Source: a virus
Virus record (IMG/VR): IMGVR_UViG_3300031673_000285
Span: 1 to 33,133 of that record
DNA length: 33,133 nucleotides
Direction: 5' to 3' (one strand)
In this document: positions 14,401 through 22,095 of the stretch, piece after piece
How positions within the stretch are numbered: the stretch's first letter is position 1
Layout of the letters: each line of letters starts with the position of its first letter
Notes under the pieces: generated by a model
What the model was told of the DNA's origin: nothing
What the model saw: only the letters and a program-made list of their open reading frames with translations
Databases searched by the model: none
Program-made: the position numbers and the translations under genes

Positions 14401-15174
14401 ATGTCGATACCTGTTATAGGAACTGCAATAGTTAATGGTACACATTGGATTAAACAATTAATCAACAGTGTAGATTATCCCACAGATAATTTCGTTATAT
14501 TTGATAATAATGGGCGAAGCGAACTTGTTGAAGAACTTGATAAAATGGTTAAAAAAGTTCATCCTTTTATTAAAAAATTAACAGTGTGTCATTTACCTGC
14601 AAATATTGGGTGTTCAGGAGCATGGAATATGATAATAAAGTGTTATATGAATGCACCATATTGGATAATTACTAATCATGATATACAATTTACATCAGGA
14701 TTTCTTGAAGAAATGATTAGATTATCTTCTGATATTGAAGTAGGTATGGTTCATGGAAGCGCAGGAGATTTTGGAAATGGTGGATATGATCTATTTCTTA
14801 TAAAGGATTGGGTAGTACAAAAATATGGTTTATTTGATGAAAATTTTTATCCGGCATACTGTGAAGATGCAGATTATATAATGAGATTTAAATATCAACC
14901 CATAAAACGTATCACAAGTGTAAATAAACCGTATTTACATGGCGGTGGATCTAATTATTATGAAACCGGGCAACAAACAAAAAAAGAAGAACCTGATTTA
15001 GAAGAAAAATTAAATAATGCAAACTTAATTAATTTTGAATATATGACAAAAAAGTGGAGTGAAGGTTGGAGAATGATTAATCCCGCCCGCTTTCCATTTA
15101 ACAATTCAACTATGCCTTTATCTACAACAACATATGATCTTGATTATGTTAGAAGAAAATATTTAGGATTTTAA
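14401..15174 (+). CDS. Family 2-type glycosyltransferase
   Basis: A 257-residue GT-A protein. The N-terminal strand IPVIGTAIVNGTHWIKQLI is followed by FVIFDNNG and HLPANIGCSGAWNMII, the nucleotide-sugar binding region. WIITNHDIQF takes the place of the usual D-x-D motif (here N-H-D). The acceptor-side element PAYCEDADYIMR and LHGGGSNYY are typical of family 2 enzymes. Such enzymes transfer sugars to surface polymers, proteins or modified phage DNA bases. The acceptor is unknown and no base-modification gene is seen nearby. Confidence 0.8.
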   Translation: MSIPVIGTAIVNGTHWIKQLINSVDYPTDNFVIFDNNGRSELVEELDKMVKKVHPFIKKLTVCHLPANIGCSGAWNMIIKCYMNAPYWIITNHDIQFTSGFLEEMIRLSSDIEVGMVHGSAGDFGNGGYDLFLIKDWVVQKYGLFDENFYPAYCEDADYIMRFKYQPIKRITSVNKPYLHGGGSNYYETGQQTKKEEPDLEEKLNNANLINFEYMTKKWSEGWRMINPARFPFNNSTMPLSTTTYDLDYVRRKYLGF

Positions 15175-15184
15175 AATAAAAATT

Positions 15185-15805
15185 ATGGAGAAAACAAAAA
15201 TCGAACAGCTATACGAAAACGAAAAATCTCAAAGTTTCGTAAACCATCTTATTCATGCATATCTTCCAGTTCATAAAGTAACAAAAATATGGGAATTTGA
15301 AAATAAAAAAATTAAACACAAATGTAGTGTATGCAGTCAAGAATTACTTGATGTTGAAACAGTATTTCAAAGAGTTCAAAAATCTCATGATTTTGCGGGA
15401 GAATTTATTGATGAAATGAGAAAAGATATTGAAGGGAAACCTACGAAATTTGAAGATCGTTTTATGGTTAAACATATTACACAAGGAGCTGTTATTGGGT
15501 GGATTGGAGAAAAAACAAATACAGAATTATGTCAATCCTGTATTCAGAATCTTTTAAATCTTGTTACCACAGGTTTATTGATGAGTGATAAAAATATTGT
15601 ATATCAAGTAAATAAAATGAAACGTGCACAAATATTTGATTCTTTTACGTCTAGTCCAGCGCTTAATTCATCAGAAATAAAGGTTGTTGAAAAAATAGAG
15701 AAAAAAATTGAAAATAGACCTAAACATGTAGCTACTTTTGGAGACCTTGAAATACTTCAAGAATTAAAGAAGAAAATGGAAAAAGAAAACAATAAAAACG
15801 ATTAA
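15185..15805 (+). CDS. Hypothetical protein with two CxxC pairs
   Basis: A 206-residue protein. KCSVCSQELLD and ELCQSCIQNLLN provide two C-x2-C knuckles about 70 residues apart, likely one zinc site. The last 50 residues are charged and helical (EKIEKKIENRPKH ... LKKKMEKENNK). No known family is recognised. It immediately precedes the regulator gene's operator and promoter. Confidence 0.6.
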   Translation: MEKTKIEQLYENEKSQSFVNHLIHAYLPVHKVTKIWEFENKKIKHKCSVCSQELLDVETVFQRVQKSHDFAGEFIDEMRKDIEGKPTKFEDRFMVKHITQGAVIGWIGEKTNTELCQSCIQNLLNLVTTGLLMSDKNIVYQVNKMKRAQIFDSFTSSPALNSSEIKVVEKIEKKIENRPKHVATFGDLEILQELKKKMEKENNKND

Positions 15806-15824
15806 AAATATAATTACTAATATC

Positions 15825-15867
15825 TTTAACAAAATTTTAACAATTAATTTTAACAAATTTTTAACAA
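15825..15867 (+). promoter_or_regulatory. Four TTTAACAA direct repeats, candidate autoregulatory operator
   Basis: TTTAACAA occurs at 15825, 15836, 15849 and 15860: two pairs with 11-bp spacing, 13 bp between pairs. The last repeat ends about 12 bp upstream of the -33 element of the regulator's own promoter. PhoB/OmpR-type proteins bind paired repeats of this spacing, so the encoded regulator at 15920 is the obvious candidate ligand (inference). Confidence 0.55.
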
Positions 15868-15878
15868 ATATTTTTATA

Positions 15879-15902
15879 TTTCAAAAATATTATTTATATT
15901 TG
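15879..15902 (+). promoter_or_regulatory. Promoter for the OmpR-type regulator
   Basis: TTTCAA is followed after the standard gap by TATATTTG (15895-15902). The predicted start lies about 12 nt before the first ATG at 15920. Confidence 0.7.
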
Positions 15903-15919
15903 TATTTTATAACACATAT

Positions 15920-16615
15920 ATGTATATGAAAATTGTAGTTAATACAGAAAATGTTGATCTATATAATACTTTTTCTCGTTTAGGAAAAGATTTAAATTAT
16001 CAGATCATTAATGCAAAAGTTGAAAGTGTACTTTTTGATACCATTGAAAAAAATAATGTTGATGCATATGTTCTTTCAATTTTTACTCCTTTTTTTAAAA
16101 GGGCTGTAGAATTTATTAAAAAGAATAATTCTTATATACCTATAACAGCAATTATTCCTCATGGAAATATTACACCCGATATTCCTGTTGATATGTATAT
16201 TGTACATGTACAAAACGAATCATTTGATGTACTGGCAAATTCAATATTTTATAATATAAATACGTATATAAAGTCTTTTGCAACTCTTAAGAAACTTACA
16301 GCAAAAATACATGATAAAATTGAGTTTGCAATGTGTGTATATGACCCTACTCGTAGACTTCTTTATCATAAAGGAAAGGAAATAAAAAGACTTTCCGCTA
16401 AAGAGGGCGGAATTCTTGAAGTACTTGCGTCAAATTATGGACAAGTGGTTAAGAAAGAAGTTATTCTCGAAAAAGTGTGGCGCAAAACAGATTACTTCAC
16501 TGGAAGATCTTGTGACGTATATATAACTTATCTTCGTAATACCTTGAAGAACAATAAAATAAAATTAACTATTAAAAATATTTCCGGAATAGGATTAATT
16601 TTAGAAAGTATCTAA
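15920..16615 (+). CDS. OmpR/PhoB-type DNA-binding regulator with degenerate receiver domain
   Basis: A 231-residue protein; an ATG two codons later (15926) is equally likely. Residues 1-120 alternate strand and helix like a response-regulator receiver. However, the phospho-acceptor position in DAYVLSIFTP is Ser53, not Asp, and the conserved N-terminal acidic pair and late Lys are not evident. Residues about 145-231 are a winged helix of the Trans_reg_C type: RLSAKEGGILEVLASNYGQ, VVKKEVILEKVW, RSCDVYITYLRNTLK, INISGIGL-like wing. It probably regulates phage genes without a kinase partner. Upstream direct repeats suggest autoregulation. Its 3' end overlaps the convergent homing endonuclease by 15 nt. 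Confidence 0.8.
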   Translation: MYMKIVVNTENVDLYNTFSRLGKDLNYQIINAKVESVLFDTIEKNNVDAYVLSIFTPFFKRAVEFIKKNNSYIPITAIIPHGNITPDIPVDMYIVHVQNESFDVLANSIFYNINTYIKSFATLKKLTAKIHDKIEFAMCVYDPTRRLLYHKGKEIKRLSAKEGGILEVLASNYGQVVKKEVILEKVWRKTDYFTGRSCDVYITYLRNTLKNNKIKLTIKNISGIGLILESI

Positions 16616-17398
16616 CTTAGAATAATCTTTATTAACAATCATAATATATTGAAAGCCATTAGCGGTAGTGGCTTTTTTCTTTTCTTCTATTTGTTCTTTA
16701 TCTTTTTCTGCGAGATATGAATTTTTACACTCAACAATCAAATTTAAAGAAGGGATATAAAAATCTGGATAATATACTTTATTTTTGTTTTTAAAATGAT
16801 ACTTAATAGAAGGACCGTTTTGAATATCAGGAAATTTATCATAAAATTTTTCTAGAAAATCAAATTCATATGAACCTCTATAAAAAAGTTCTGTATTTCT
16901 AAATTTTTTACAATTATATCCAGATATCTGAGTTTTAAAAAATGTTCTTTTAATTTGCAATGGATTTTCACAATCATAACGTAATAAAAATGTATTTTTC
17001 TTTTTAATATTTAATATATCTGATTGACCTGGATTACTTACGCCCCATTTATTTATCATAGATTGTTTTTGTTTATTATTAATGTTTTTATTTTGTAATG
17101 GATATTCTACTCCATATTTTTTAATACATTCTTCTTTTGTTCTATTATGTTTATATAAATTTTCACACTTTTTACAACACGTGCTTTTATAACCCAATTT
17201 TATATCTCGAAATATAGTTGGTTTACCACATATTTTACATTTTTCTTCATCAATATCTTTTATCCATTTATCAAAATATATTTTTACACCAGCATGAGTC
17301 ACATTAATATGCTTACTTAATCCACAACGCCTTTTTGTGATTAACCCACATTCTTCACATATAAAATTTCCGTGTGTATTTATTCTAAATTCTTTCAT
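16601..17398 (-). CDS. Second zinc-finger PD-(D/E)xK homing endonuclease
   Basis: A 265-residue relative of the product of 3871-4806. It has the same N-terminal finger (FICEECG ... LSKHINVTHAG), YFDKWIKD, a second Cys cluster (CKICGKP ... CCKKCE) and KYGVEYPLQ / KWGVSNPGQ repeats. The nuclease domain is nearly the same: FYRGSYEFDFLEKFYD, YYPDFYIPSLN, VECKNSYL. It has fewer KYG repeats than its relative, hence the shorter length. It runs against all neighbours, and its last codons overlap the regulator's 3' end. Free-standing homing endonucleases spread by cutting relatives that lack them. Confidence 0.8.
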   Translation of the reverse strand: MKEFRINTHGNFICEECGLITKRRCGLSKHINVTHAGVKIYFDKWIKDIDEEKCKICGKPTIFRDIKLGYKSTCCKKCENLYKHNRTKEECIKKYGVEYPLQNKNINNKQKQSMINKWGVSNPGQSDILNIKKKNTFLLRYDCENPLQIKRTFFKTQISGYNCKKFRNTELFYRGSYEFDFLEKFYDKFPDIQNGPSIKYHFKNKNKVYYPDFYIPSLNLIVECKNSYLAEKDKEQIEEKKKATTANGFQYIMIVNKDYSKLDTF

Positions 17399-17471
17399 GA
17401 TTGATATTTAATAATATTTATATTAAAAAGTGTTCATTTGTTTTAAAAATAATTGTTTAAATATTTTTTTG

Positions 17472-17495
17472 TGTCAGATATTTTTATTATATTTA
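17472..17495 (+). promoter_or_regulatory. Promoter for the small-gene cluster starting at 17523
   Basis: TGTCAGA lies 16 nt upstream of TATATTTA; the first ATG is at 17523. This restores rightward transcription after the inserted homing endonuclease. Confidence 0.75.
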
Positions 17496-17522
17496 TACTA
17501 TAAACTCAAATAAAAAAGAATT

Positions 17523-17687
17523 ATGAAAACAAATTTAAGCATCATTTATTTATTCGCTGGCATAATATGTGTAATATTATCTTTTATAATTAAAGAAATT
17601 GATCTTGCTTTATTTATAGGAGCCTGTGCATTTTTCATTTTAGGAAGAATAGAATTTTTAATTAATAAAATTGATAAACCTAAATAA
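17523..17687 (+). CDS. Small membrane protein (54 aa)
   Basis: A 54-residue product, MKTNLSIIYLFAGIICVILS..., with two hydrophobic segments (about 5-22 and 27-42) and a basic tail (LINKIDKPK). It starts 28 nt below a strong consensus promoter, and the next gene begins 3 nt after its stop. This context supports a real gene despite its size. Confidence 0.6.
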   Translation: MKTNLSIIYLFAGIICVILSFIIKEIDLALFIGACAFFILGRIEFLINKIDKPK

Positions 17688-17690
17688 AAA

Positions 17691-18026
17691 ATGAAAAACA
17701 AAACAAAAAATAAAAATAAAGATATCCCTTTTTATGAAAGAGGAGAATATATAAGAAGTCCATTTGTGATATTTATTTTTTTAGGATATACTGTATATGG
17801 TATATTGTATGGGTTAATATATGTATTTAAATGGGCGTTTAAGTGGCTCATATTTTCTTGGATAAGGCCTTTTTCAAATTCTGAATTTTTCTGTAAGATG
17901 GGATTTCATAAATATAGAAAATATATGATTCAAGAATATTATCCTGCATATAAATGTGTTATATGTCATAAAACAAAAAACGCATTTTTTGTAAATGATA
18001 TTATACCTGAACATTATAATGAATAA
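17691..18026 (+). CDS. Membrane protein with C-terminal Cys/His cluster
   Basis: A 111-residue protein with a very basic N-terminus (MKNKTKNKNKD), one or two hydrophobic segments (about 24-57, FVIFIFLGYTVYGILYG and beyond) and a C-terminal part with FFCKMGFHKYRK and YKCVICHKTKN. The Cys/His set could bind zinc on the cytoplasmic side. Function unknown; it follows the 54-residue membrane gene closely. Confidence 0.55.
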   Translation: MKNKTKNKNKDIPFYERGEYIRSPFVIFIFLGYTVYGILYGLIYVFKWAFKWLIFSWIRPFSNSEFFCKMGFHKYRKYMIQEYYPAYKCVICHKTKNAFFVNDIIPEHYNE

Positions 18027-18050
18027 TAAAATGAATAATAATATTTAATT

Positions 18051-18356
18051 ATGTCACGAGCACCTAATGGCGGATGGGATTTTGTCGAAGTAGGCAAAAC
18101 TTATCAATATAAAGAAGATTGGTTCATAGCAATGGTTAAAGTTCTTGAAGATAAATCTGATAATGAAAATTACTGTTTTAAATTACAGATAGAAAAATCT
18201 TCTCATACACCATTTTTTGCAGATAAAAATGGAATTTGTGAAATTTCACATGTTAAAAAAATGGATGGAATATATTCAGGGATGATTCAACTTTATGAAG
18301 ATGAAGAATATATGTGCAACTATAAATGGAATTTAAATGATTTAAATACTAAATAA
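18051..18356 (+). CDS. Hypothetical protein
   Basis: A 101-residue acidic soluble protein, MSRAPNGGWDFVEVGKTYQY..., predicted mostly beta (VEVGKTYQY, WFIAMVKVLED, YCFKLQIEK). No family is recognised. It lies within the run of small genes between promoters 17472 and 18904. Confidence 0.55.
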   Translation: MSRAPNGGWDFVEVGKTYQYKEDWFIAMVKVLEDKSDNENYCFKLQIEKSSHTPFFADKNGICEISHVKKMDGIYSGMIQLYEDEEYMCNYKWNLNDLNTK

Positions 18357-18366
18357 TTTATAAAAA

Positions 18367-18570
18367 ATGAAAAGCAGTTTTATTTATCAGGGATATCGTA
18401 TTGATGTTTTTGAAACAAAAACAGATTACAGATATAATATTAAAGATAAAAATGAAAAATTAATTATTGAATCTGCTATAGGATTTCCATTTCCTTATGA
18501 TGCTGAACTTCAAGCTAAATTATACATAGATAGAATAATTAAAAATAAAGATGGTTGGATTATAACATAA
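18367..18570 (+). CDS. Small hypothetical protein
   Basis: A 67-residue protein: a beta hairpin (FIYQGYRIDVFETKTDYRYN) followed by a helix with ELQAKLYIDRIIKN. Short proteins of this plan (strand-rich N-terminus, then a helix ending in ID.I) are common in Bacteroidetes phages, but the role is unknown. Confidence 0.55.
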   Translation: MKSSFIYQGYRIDVFETKTDYRYNIKDKNEKLIIESAIGFPFPYDAELQAKLYIDRIIKNKDGWIIT

Positions 18571-18600
18571 ATTTTTTAATTATATAATTAAAAATATTAT

Positions 18601-18903
18601 ATGAAGCCCTTTAATGAAATGACATCAACAGAAATTAAAGCTCTGTCTAAAGAAGAATTTGACAATATATCTCCTTTTGATAAACATAGTTGTTATGATT
18701 GCATATATCTTAAAGGATTCATCAACATCTGGTGTACTAATAAAAAAGCAATCCAGTATCGTAATACAGCTATTCCAGGAGTAATAAAATGTATATTTTG
18801 GGCTCCTAATTGGGATTGGATTGAAGATAAATATAGAACGCCAGAAAATGGATATGTTTCTCCTGTAAAAAAAGTTAAAAATTTGTTAAAGAATATTTTT
18901 TAG
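18601..18903 (+). CDS. Four-cysteine zinc-binding-like protein
   Basis: A 100-residue protein with HSCYDCIYLKG, IWCTNK and IPGVIKCIFWAPN, giving the pattern C-x2-C ... C ... C-x-F-W. The same plan appears at 11251-11454, so these may be distant members of one family. The N-terminus (MTSTEIKALSKEEFDNISPF) is a helical extension. The TAG stop is directly adjacent to the promoter at 18904. Confidence 0.6.
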   Translation: MKPFNEMTSTEIKALSKEEFDNISPFDKHSCYDCIYLKGFINIWCTNKKAIQYRNTAIPGVIKCIFWAPNWDWIEDKYRTPENGYVSPVKKVKNLLKNIF

Positions 18904-18927
18904 TGTCAGAAAAAATAGTTATATTTG
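18904..18927 (+). promoter_or_regulatory. Promoter directly after the 18601 gene
   Basis: TGTCAGA (18904) and TATATTTG (18920-18927) with standard spacing. The ATG at 18946 follows. Confidence 0.75.
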
Positions 18928-18945
18928 TATTATAATTAATTACTA

Positions 18946-19119
18946 ATGAAAAAAAGATATTTTATATTACTTAATAATAGTATCTGGAAAAATTGGAAAA
19001 CTGGCACAATATATTCTCAATATGCTTATGATGGTTCTATTATACATTACAGTGTTTTGTATGCTGCATTGTATAGTCCATATAAAAATCAATGGAAAGA
19101 AATATTTTTAAATAATTAA
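18946..19119 (+). CDS. Small hypothetical protein (57 aa)
   Basis: A 57-residue product, MKKRYFILLNNSIWKNWKTG..., rich in Tyr, Trp and Asn (TIYSQYAYDGSIIHYS). It starts 19 nt below a consensus promoter and ends 6 nt before the next ATG. No signal or domain is recognised. Confidence 0.55.
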   Translation: MKKRYFILLNNSIWKNWKTGTIYSQYAYDGSIIHYSVLYAALYSPYKNQWKEIFLNN

Positions 19120-19125
19120 AATCTA

Positions 19126-19428
19126 ATGAAAAAAGATAGAGCAAAACAAATAATTATTTCTGTTCTTCAAAAATCTCTTGTAGGACAACTTGATTCTTCA
19201 AATAATTTTAATCCTCAGTTTGTTGCAGACGCAATTGCTGATAAAGTTAACTTTGAAAAGTCTTATACTGACATCAAACATGAACTTCTTATTAAAACTA
19301 TCATAGCTGCTAAAAGTGAAATGAAAGTCAAAATGGCCGAACTTACTTCTGAACAAACTCTTCTTAAAAATTTTATTCACGGAAAATTAGCAGCTTATGA
19401 CGAAATTTTAAGTGCACTCAATATATAA
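19126..19428 (+). CDS. Helical hypothetical protein
   Basis: A 100-residue, mostly helical protein (RAKQIIISVLQKSLVG ... MKVKMAELTSEQTLLKNF ... LAAYDEILSALNI) with no transmembrane segment. The 3' end, including the stop codon, is part of a 38-bp tandem duplication. Function unknown. Confidence 0.55.
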   Translation: MKKDRAKQIIISVLQKSLVGQLDSSNNFNPQFVADAIADKVNFEKSYTDIKHELLIKTIIAAKSEMKVKMAELTSEQTLLKNFIHGKLAAYDEILSALNI

Positions 19429-19487
19429 TATAATGACCAAAAATTTTAAGCGCACTCAATATATAATATAATAACCAAAAATTTTAA
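19403..19487 (+). repeat. 38-bp tandem repeat (two full copies plus a partial third)
   Basis: Copies start at 19403, 19441 and 19479 with AAATTTTAA. The two full copies share CACTCAATATATAATATAAT and differ at only two positions. The first covers the end and stop of the 19126 gene; the second is non-coding. It looks like a recent slippage duplication. The remaining 19488-19535 shows nothing further. Confidence 0.8.
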
Positions 19488-19535
19488 TGTTCTACGTTTT
19501 GGAAATTTATTGAAAGATATTAAAAATAATAAAAA

Positions 19536-19793
19536 ATGAAAACACCAAAATTTGAATTAATGGAAACTAAAAAATTTGGGAATACATTTATTTTAACTAT
19601 ACGAATAAATAGATTATTTCGCAAATCAATAGAAAAAAGTTTTGTGCTTGATAAAGATGAAAAATATATGTTCGGTGGGCTAATATGGCACGTATTGCCA
19701 GATTTTGTTGAACTCAATAGATTTTCAAAAATTTATAAATTTTTAGAATCTCAAAGATTGCTTGATCATTATAATATAAAAAATATAAAATAA
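19536..19793 (+). CDS. Hypothetical protein
   Basis: An 85-residue protein, MKTPKFELMETKKFGNTFIL..., with a beta-rich first half and a helical end (FSKIYKFLESQRLLDHYN). It precedes the nucleotidyltransferase gene by 15 nt. No family is recognised. Confidence 0.55.
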   Translation: MKTPKFELMETKKFGNTFILTIRINRLFRKSIEKSFVLDKDEKYMFGGLIWHVLPDFVELNRFSKIYKFLESQRLLDHYNIKNIK

Positions 19794-19808
19794 TAATACA
19801 CAACAAAA

Positions 19809-20918
19809 ATGGCCTATACTATAAAAGAACTTCGTAAGAAGAAAATGATAATATTCGAAGCAATTGCTGGGAGCCATTCCTATGGAACTTCAACTCCTGA
19901 ATCAGATCGCGACATACGAGGTGTTTTTGTTCAGCCGCTTGAAGACGTTCTTAAGTATGGGTATGTTGAGCAAGTTGCAGATAAAACTAATGATGTTGTT
20001 TTTTATGAACTTGGTCGTTTTGTAAATCTTCTTATAGTAAATAATCCCAATATTCTTGAAATGCTATCAATGCCAGAAGATTGTATATTATATAAAGATG
20101 CGCAATTTGAAAAGTATTTTGAAAAAAACAAAGAAAAATTTCTTACGAAAAGAGTTCGTTGGACTTTTGCGGGTTATGCAATAGATCAAATAAAGAAAGC
20201 TCGTGGCTACAATAAGAAAATGAACTGGGAAGAAAAAGAAATGACTCGTAAAACTGTTCTTGACTTCTGTTATGTTCTTGTTGAAGGAGGATCAAAATCT
20301 TTTAAAGAATGGCTTAAGCCATATATGCGCTCAAATAATTGGAATAATATAAAAACTGCACAAAAGTATTTTGGACTTGCTAATATAGATCATGCGCATG
20401 ATCTATATGCAATGTATTTTAACAATGAAGATACTTGGGGAATAGTTTCTGATTCTGAAACTGCTAATGATGTTCAACTTACTTCAATACCTAAGAACTT
20501 AGAAGTAGAGGGTTATCTTTATTTCAATAAAGATGGATATTCATCTCATTGTTCAAAATACAAAGAATACCAGACTTGGCTTAAGGAACGTAATATTAAT
20601 CGTTTCAAGATGAATAAGGCTCATGGTAAGAATTATGATTCAAAGAACATGACACATACCTATCGTCTTCTTTCAATGGCTCATGAACTTGCAAAAGGAG
20701 AACTTCGAGTTCGTAGAACTCCTGAAGAAATAGAAAAACTTATGAAGATACGTAACGGAGAATATGAGTATGAAGATCTTCTTAAAGAAGCTGAAACTAT
20801 GATAGCTGGTCTTGATGAAGTCTTTGAAAAATCTACACTTCCAACAAAAATAGATGAAAAATATGTATTAGATATACTTTTTCAAATGCGTAAATTTTAT
20901 TATAATTTAAATATATAA
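19809..20918 (+). CDS. Pol-beta-type nucleotidyltransferase, COG3541/RlaP-like
   Basis: A 369-residue protein. The N-terminus AIAGSHSYGTSTPESDRDIR (residues 19-38) is the nucleotidyltransferase signature: GS followed by D33-x-D35. The spacing and the following GVFVQPLED match COG3541 predicted nucleotidyltransferases, a group that includes RlaP proteins linked to RNA-repair loci. The rest is helical, with KRVRWTFAGYAIDQIKKARG and THTYRLLSMAHELAKGELRV typical of the family's second domain. It probably transfers nucleotides to RNA ends or another small acceptor. Codons for Leu here use CTT more than in the small neighbours. The context of ligases and kinase supports an RNA role. Confidence 0.8.
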   Translation: MAYTIKELRKKKMIIFEAIAGSHSYGTSTPESDRDIRGVFVQPLEDVLKYGYVEQVADKTNDVVFYELGRFVNLLIVNNPNILEMLSMPEDCILYKDAQFEKYFEKNKEKFLTKRVRWTFAGYAIDQIKKARGYNKKMNWEEKEMTRKTVLDFCYVLVEGGSKSFKEWLKPYMRSNNWNNIKTAQKYFGLANIDHAHDLYAMYFNNEDTWGIVSDSETANDVQLTSIPKNLEVEGYLYFNKDGYSSHCSKYKEYQTWLKERNINRFKMNKAHGKNYDSKNMTHTYRLLSMAHELAKGELRVRRTPEEIEKLMKIRNGEYEYEDLLKEAETMIAGLDEVFEKSTLPTKIDEKYVLDILFQMRKFYYNLNI

Positions 20919-20920
20919 AA

Positions 20921-21295
20921 ATGAAAAAAATTTTATTAACTTTTAGTTTTATTTTATTGGTTGCGTGTAATACTAATAATGATAAATTTAAATATAGAAA
21001 TGGAGATTTTGCTAAAATTGAATTTAAAGATCTTACGCTTCTTTGGACTCATAACGCTAAATGCGCCGGAGATTCTTTATTGATTATTAAATCATTAAAA
21101 CAAAATTTTGATACTACTCTAGTACGTGTAAAAATTAATGATAGATATTATAGTAATCAATATTTAATTGCTGTTTATTTAATTTCTCCTTACGATAAAA
21201 ATGGACACATAATAAATATACCTAGAGTTAGAAGTTCATTTTTACATAATCTTGTTCCATATATTTTTGAAGAAAAACTTATAGATATTAAATAA
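20921..21295 (+). CDS. Small predicted lipoprotein
   Basis: A 124-residue protein with a lipoprotein signal, MKKILLTFSFILLVAC (lipid-modified Cys16), then the Asn/Asp-rich linker NTNNDKFK. The mature part is beta-rich with a second Cys in NAKCAGDS. It starts 2 nt after the nucleotidyltransferase gene. Function unknown; envelope location predicted. Confidence 0.6.
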   Translation: MKKILLTFSFILLVACNTNNDKFKYRNGDFAKIEFKDLTLLWTHNAKCAGDSLLIIKSLKQNFDTTLVRVKINDRYYSNQYLIAVYLISPYDKNGHIINIPRVRSSFLHNLVPYIFEEKLIDIK

Positions 21296-21300
21296 TTATT

Positions 21301-21846
21301 ATGAAACCCACGTTTAAAAGTCGCGAAAATAAAATTCATATAATTGATGGTAAAGAGATTTGGGAATCTCGATCTACTGCAGTATGTGCTGTAATACTTG
21401 CAATTAACAAAGATAACATATTTGTGTTGGGAGAAAAAAGATCTCAACATATGCCAGATGCAAAGGGCTTATGGGCAGTTCCATCAGGATATATAAATTA
21501 TGATGAAGATGGATGGGACGCAATGCGAAGAGAATGTTATGAAGAAACTTCGTTCGATGTTAACAAGTATAAAAAATATTTAATTTTTGATAATGATCAA
21601 GATTCCTTTTATACTCATACAAAACCTACTGAAAATAGACAAAATATCGTAGTATGGTATTGTCTTATTTATGATTTTTCTGATAAAGATTTACCAAGAG
21701 AAATTGAAGCTTATAAAGATAAAGAAATAGATAAAATTGAATGGATACCAATTGAAAAAGTGTTAACTTCTAAATATAAATGGTCATTTAATCACGATAT
21801 AAGAATTGAAAAGGCTGTACTTAAATTTGAAAAATATCTAATATAA
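21301..21846 (+). CDS. Nudix hydrolase
   Basis: A 181-residue protein with the Nudix box G63-x5-E69-x7-R77-E78-x2-E81-E82 (GYINYDEDGWDAMRRECYEE). The final Gly of the classical box is replaced (TSFDV). Nudix enzymes hydrolyse nucleoside diphosphates linked to another group, such as damaged dNTPs, NAD, ADP-ribose or capped RNA ends. T4 and other phages carry them. The substrate cannot be told. The last base of its stop overlaps the next ATG. Confidence 0.85.
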   Translation: MKPTFKSRENKIHIIDGKEIWESRSTAVCAVILAINKDNIFVLGEKRSQHMPDAKGLWAVPSGYINYDEDGWDAMRRECYEETSFDVNKYKKYLIFDNDQDSFYTHTKPTENRQNIVVWYCLIYDFSDKDLPREIEAYKDKEIDKIEWIPIEKVLTSKYKWSFNHDIRIEKAVLKFEKYLI

Positions 21847-22028
21847 TGAAAAAACAACAATCAAAAACTAAAATTCCTTATCTCGACTATATGTGTAAAG
21901 TAGGAGAAACTGTTCAATGGATAGATTTAACAGAAAAAAAATTTATAGGAAAACTTATTGCAATGGATGAAGATTCTCTTGCTACTGTAGAATTGAATGA
22001 TGGTTCTATTATTCATTATCAATGTTAG
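21846..22028 (+). CDS. Small hypothetical protein
   Basis: A 60-residue protein, probably a small SH3-like barrel (VGETVQWIDLTEKKFIGKLI, then ATVELNDGSIIHYQC). The ATG overlaps the Nudix stop by one base, so translation is coupled. Function unknown. Confidence 0.55.
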   Translation: MKKQQSKTKIPYLDYMCKVGETVQWIDLTEKKFIGKLIAMDEDSLATVELNDGSIIHYQC

Positions 22029-22095
22029 TTTTTTAAATTAACACTTTTTTAAAAAACTTACAATACATATTTACATAAAATATAAAAATATATAT

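Noticed and set aside
22030-22095. Possible promoter (CATATTTA) before the clamp-loader gene
   Set aside because: The upstream TCAGA/TTTG element is absent at the right distance, so the match is too weak to list.
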